Assembly (NCBI GenBank): GCA_013399115.1
Contig: VXAA01003982.1
Span: 12,528 to 76,527 of the forward strand
Reading direction: 5' to 3'
Source of the DNA: Anseranas semipalmata
Lineage: Eukaryota; Chordata; Aves; Anseriformes; Anseranatidae
Length of the DNA: 64,000 bases
The notes below the pieces were generated by a model that did not search any database, was not told where the DNA came from, and saw only the letters and a list, made by a program, of their open reading frames with translations. This document shows positions 58,791 to 64,000 of the stretch, in pieces. Numbering within the stretch: position 1 is the stretch's first letter; each line of letters starts with the position of its first letter. Position numbers and translations under genes: made by a program.

Positions 58791-61700
58791 CATTATGGAA
58801 TGATCTCCCAGACAGCAAGAAACATTCAACATAATTCAAATAAAGACTTATGGACTCCATCACTTTTTAAAGCTCATTTCAGAGAAAACAACACACTACA
58901 GACATGACAAAATGAAGGATACTTTTAAGTCCACTTAGAGGATAGCAGCACAGAATCCACACAGCAAGGAATCAGTGATTTGGTAAATCATTATTATTTT
59001 GTATAAGCCACACAAGCTGGCTCCCAAAGGCTCCCTATCTCCTCATCACCCACATAGGTGCATGCCAGCTGAAGACAAAAAATTATATTTAAGTGGTAAT
59101 AGCAGAGAACAAGAGCTGAGACAGGCATAATGAAATACAGTGAATTCCTCAAAATCTATAATTTTGTTTGAATCACAAGCCAAGAAAAATGTCCCATCAG
59201 CCTCCAATGAAGCAGTTAAGCCCTCTGCCTATGGCACTCACAAGAAGATACATAACTAATGGATCACAACAATTTATGCAGTTGAGTATAGCAGAATGAA
59301 GAAGTCATGAAGCAAGTACTGTGAATCCAGCCCATGTCTCTCCTCACCTATAAAACAAAGTAAGGAATCTAGTGTTAGTTGGGTCTTGAAGCAGCCAACA
59401 AGCCTGTCAGAAAAGACCTTCCTTCATCCTTCAAATGTTCAATATCCAAAGAAATACAGAAGAAAACGTTCTTCAATGTGACAGTCCAAACCTTTCATTT
59501 CTGAGCAAGCTCTTAGGAGAGCTATCCCTAGACCATCTTCAGAATCACTTAACAGATTAAATCCTACATACTACACAATCTGAATTCAAGGCCAAGAATT
59601 GTAAATGTCATTTTAGTGACAATGAGGTCTTCTCTCTTCCTATAAAGGTACACAGGATTCAATATATATAACTCAATGTGAAATACTACAGACATACCTG
59701 AGAAAGACTGGCAGTAATCCTCTCAGAGTGAGTGGACTTCTCAAGTCAGAAGACACTCAACAATAAATATTGGTAAGCATTGGTTCATGATTAGAACCAC
59801 CACTTCCAAAGTTGCATTAGTTCATTCTCTTTCCAGTCCTTTATATTTGGTATGAAACTGTAGGTATATTTAGAAGCTTCAACTGCACAATACATTACTA
59901 GGTATCCGATGAACAGTACAAGCTACCATAAAAACATCACATGCATCCTCCTCTCTCTTCACAGGCTACATTAGTCTACTGCAATAAAGTTCTAAGTATT
60001 CATTTTTTACCTTGAAAAAACTCAGCTTTCTGACAACGTGAAATAACAGTGTTTTCGGTTTTAATATGCACACATAATATGCTCCAAAAGAAAAAATAAA
60101 GATTTTTATATGTCAATTTCTTATAATTTCAATGTCCTGAATTCTAAGTGACTCTTTGAGAGAAGGGCTTTGACTCACTGTATACAATTCAGCTAAACTG
60201 CAGACAAGAACACATGTTACTTTGCATGAGAGATAGGACAAAGCAAACAATCTTTATAGGACAGCACTTCAAGGTCACATCTGAGAAACACTGAACATTC
60301 AACAAAAAAGATCCTGCAGAACAAACAGGTGAGAAGAAAAAGAACAAAGAGACACAGGCCTGGAAATTTAAAAGTAGAAGGCAAAGAATATCAGCAACAA
60401 GCACAGGCCTAGAAAATCCATGAAAAGAAGACTAGGATTACTTTATCTTCAAAAGGAGAAGAACAAACAAAATCATGATAAAGTAACAGATACCCAGGGA
60501 CTTTGTGTCAAGTCTTGTTACACAAGAATAAGTATTTCAGTAAAACAAACAGGTATTAAAAAAAAAAAAAATGGAATTAGGAAATCCAAACACAATAAAA
60601 AGAAAGGCATGTGTATACAATGACTAACGACACTTGGGATCTCTGTCCTACAGAAGGATAATAAGACTGAGGAATTATATGAAAAAGCATCTAGGCATTT
60701 ATGTCAGTAACAACAATTCCCTAGCATAACACCAAAAAAATTGTAAGTACAACATGCTTAAGGCCTTAAACAATCTCTTAAATGCTAGTTGGTAAAATAA
60801 AATCCAGTGACGAGGCAGATAGTACCATTTCTACCTGCTGTAGGGTGTTCCCCTTGTTCTCTGAAACATCTGGAACTCACTGCTCTCAGATCCATCCCCC
60901 TTAGAGCTTATGTCTGAGCCAGTATGGCGTCTCCTAAAATCATGAACAGACAGATTCATAAAACCATAATGTCAATTTACAAACACATTTAATTCAGCTT
61001 TGCAAAAAAGGAACACCTAAAGAAAATTTTACTTCCTTCTGGTCCTGTTCAAAGAATGTTCTCCTGCCTATTTTTCTCCAACACTGCAATTCTCAAAAGG
61101 CTCCCTTCCATTTAACTCTAGATGATTTTCTGATACTTCAGATAGTCATCCAAATGTGGAGGTATATTTATACTAGGAAAGTACTTTAAGTGAGGATCAA
61201 AACATGAGTTCCTCAATCCGTTACAGGTTCTAAATTTGCAATTCAAAGGCGTCTGGTCCCCAAAAGACTTTGCAACTAAACATGCAGCTCTTGATTAATT
61301 CTGAGGATGGTTTTGATTGGGAAAAAAAAAAAAAAAAAAGGTAGAGGGAGGGGGAATGTACTGTTATTAAAACTTAGTGGATTAATAAAAAACATTCTGT
61401 TTATTAAAAAATAATTCTGTTTTTTTTTTTTTTAAGTGATATTGGATATAGCATGTATAGTTTACAATTCATTCTCATCCATATGAAGTTCATTTCTAAA
61501 TTCACTTTGATACTATGTCTGAACTAGAAAGAGCAGAGGTTAACTAGGAATGAAACAGGAAATGGAACAACAAATAAAAGCTATGAAACAAAACCCTATG
61601 TTTTCTGTAATCTAGTCACTAATGGCTTTATGCAGCAGGAACGCTATACATGGGGGAGACCATGGAAGGCAGCAGACTGTTGTGTATCCAACTCCCGTAC

Positions 61701-64000
61701 CCTGCCAACCTACTCAGCAGAAAGCTGGCTGGGGTCCAAGGGTCTAACTACAAAATACGAAAATGCAGTTCTGAAAAAACAACCCTTTCAAGCTCCCTGA
61801 ATTTTGCTGAGTTCAGAACATTGCTGAGCTCTTCTTTTGGACATCTTTTTTTGTATATATATATATTTTTATTATTATTTTTGGTGCAGAAACAGCTGCA
61901 GAAACATTCTTTTTTAAAACTTCAGAAGGTTACCCCAAAAACTAGATTAGAAATGACATATCTGCTTAATCTTGGACCAGAAAGCTTAGAGCAGATTCTT
62001 TATAGACATTTCTGGCTACAATTCATGCCCCCACAAACACACGATGCTCATGCATGGTCTCTTGGCTGCCTTTACACATAACCATCTGTTAGGCAGAATC
62101 ACCCATTCACAAACCATTCCAGCCTGTTTCACAATAGTTTCAGACCCAAGCAAAAGCTGGCTGAGATACGGAATTGTGCTGTTGTCACTTGCAGGAAATA
62201 TCTTTTGCTTGACTGTAATGCCAATCACACTGATCTCACAAATTTCTGTAGATTTTATCACACATAGCAGAACGTACAGCCAAAATGAATGAGTGGATAA
62301 TGGGAAAAGTGCTTTATAGGCACTTGTAGCTCTGGTGTTTTATAGTAGAAGCTGTCTAGTAATCTAGGGAAATTAGGTAAAGAAATGGCCTCAATTTATG
62401 CTGATCAGTGAACAATGATACTCAGCTAATCCCACCTTGAGCAACCTCAGATTTTGTTCAAATATTCTGGTCTCACACAGTTATAAGCAACACGAAAACA
62501 AGCCATGAGCTGTGCAGTCATTGACACAGGTTCTCAATATATGTTATATACTCATATAGGATGGAACCTTGTTAATCGAGGCACGGGAAATGCACAACAA
62601 AACTAAATGACCTAATTGAGACCCACAATCATATTTTAGTCAAACTCAACAGCAAATATGTGAACAAGACTACTGTTTCCATTTCTTTAAAAGACAGGTG
62701 GACGCAACTCCAGATTTAACAGTAATGATAAAAAGCTAATCACTATTAACATTCATGTCTTCAGTAAAGTTTTCTCTGAAAGAAATTTCTCGAACAAGAG
62801 AGGAGAGGTGTCTGCTAAACGTAAAACAGATCTTTCCATAGGATAAGAAGTGAAAGACTTTCTCTGGGAGGGCATTCTTCCCTATCTTTGGTGAGGCAAA
62901 ACTTGTAAAGTAAGGTAATAACTTAATTAGTCCAAAACGTATAGCTGAAAAAAACAATGGATAAATTTTCAGCCCCATTGCTGGGTACTTTCATGATCTG
63001 CCTGTAGCACATGTTGATAACCATCAACTGAGGTTATACTAACACTTTTTACAGAAACCTATGATTCTGGAGGCTCGCTTTTGCCAGGGGTTGCCAAAAT
63101 TTGGTAAAGTATATGGGCATATGTCTGAAACCTCAGTGTACATTGTGCATGGAAGTCCTACTACCTCAAAAATGAAAAATAAGAAATAAAAATAGGTAAG
63201 TAAGTGTTCAAGGTAGCAGCTACACTCAGCTGATTCTGATTGGAGACCCAAGATCATCCTGAGGTCCAGTTCTATCAGTCTGTCTTGTTCTTACAGCAAT
63301 TTCAACTGCTTATAAATCCTAGCTGACTTCAAACCAGGCAACAGTGGAAGCCTTCTATAGGACATTTCATCCATGGCTTTGTCCTATCCAGTCTCTAGGA
63401 CAACCTGCCTGCCCCACATCAGTTGTGTAATGTCATTTCAAGACCAGGTAGGAAACACAGAGAACTTGAAATTCTGTTTCCAGTTGTCACCAAGCCTAAC
63501 TTCAGTGAGCTCCTATCAGTTAACAGTATGGATGAACAGTGAATTTGGTCTCAAGCCCAGCCTCCAGGCCACTCTTAAAAGATAGTGAAGACATAGCCCC
63601 TATGCTTTGCTGGACTGGAGCCAAGGCATTCAGTACTTTGCAGGAATATCCAGACCTTGAATCAACTTTGAAAACTACCCTGAGCTCAAAAACCAGACTT
63701 CCTAATATATCTTGAAAAGTGGACTGTTCTATAGGTTATTTGGTGACACACAAGTCAATACTGTCATGTCTGATGTCAGACCAGTCTTAAGTCATTCCAG
63801 TTAAATAATAGAAGCCCACAGTGTCTCAGCTGCCAAAACCTTTTTTTTTTTTTTTTTATTGAACACAACTCTACATTTTTCACTTGAACATGTTAATAAG
63901 CATCCACTCCAATTCATTAGAAAAATTTAATATTCTTAATTGCATACATCAGCTTGACATTATTTTTTATTGGAGTTTTTCCTCATTTACAATATAGACA
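58791..64000. other. intergenic or intronic sequence, no gene recognised
   Basis: AT-rich. It contains A runs at 60558-60571 and 61321-61339, a T run at 61422-61434 and a T run at 63841-63857. The longest frame (61650-62081 +, 143 aa) has no motif and crosses a low-complexity T/TA tract. Confidence 0.55.

Noticed and set aside
61650..62081. 143-codon plus frame
   Set aside because: It crosses a T/TA low-complexity tract and has no motif or splice support.
1..64000. CRISPR arrays, operons, tRNA or rRNA genes
   Set aside because: No such structures were seen. The sequence is vertebrate in character throughout.

Overview
This window looks like part of a bird genome. The evidence is repeated CR1 (chicken repeat 1) LINE copies ending in the avian ATTCTATGAT-type 3' repeat, a solo LTR of the kind common in avian endogenous retroviruses, AT-rich sequence with large introns, vertebrate splice sites, and no mammalian Alu, B1 or L1 elements. 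I cannot name the species.

The only gene I can assemble is a clade A serpin of the alpha-1-antitrypsin type, on the minus strand at about 384-14000. It has four coding exons (11353-11986, 5454-5724, 2219-2366, 384-572), joined by consensus GT/AG splice sites in consistent phase. They give a 413-residue secreted protein with an intact inhibitory hinge and a Met-Ser reactive bond. A probable untranslated first exon ends at 13968, with a weak promoter candidate beyond it. The serpin lacks any N-glycosylation sequon, has a cysteine cluster in helix A, and deviates at several strand 3A positions that are conserved in the family.

Each of the three introns between coding exons carries a 5'-truncated or decayed CR1 in the same orientation as the gene. 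The largest (8047-10440) still shows endonuclease and reverse transcriptase pieces, but an internal deletion has removed the catalytic palm of the polymerase.

The remaining 50 kb (14-64 kb) is mostly intergenic or intronic sequence with no gene I can assemble. It holds more CR1 copies, both young (26383-26731, 38257-39128) and decayed (14957-15605) or ancient (30190-30440, 46008-46405, 57901-58790). It also holds a solo ERV LTR at 34436-35332 with a perfect 5-bp target duplication, several simple repeats, and a few assembly gaps or ambiguous bases. Three weak coding candidates there deserve a check: a PLAT-domain-like exon (53305-53420, +), a 39-codon ORF with one membrane helix (56501-56620, -), and a leucine-rich amphipathic ORF (54490-54681, -).

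I found no RNA genes, CRISPR arrays, operons or prokaryotic systems.
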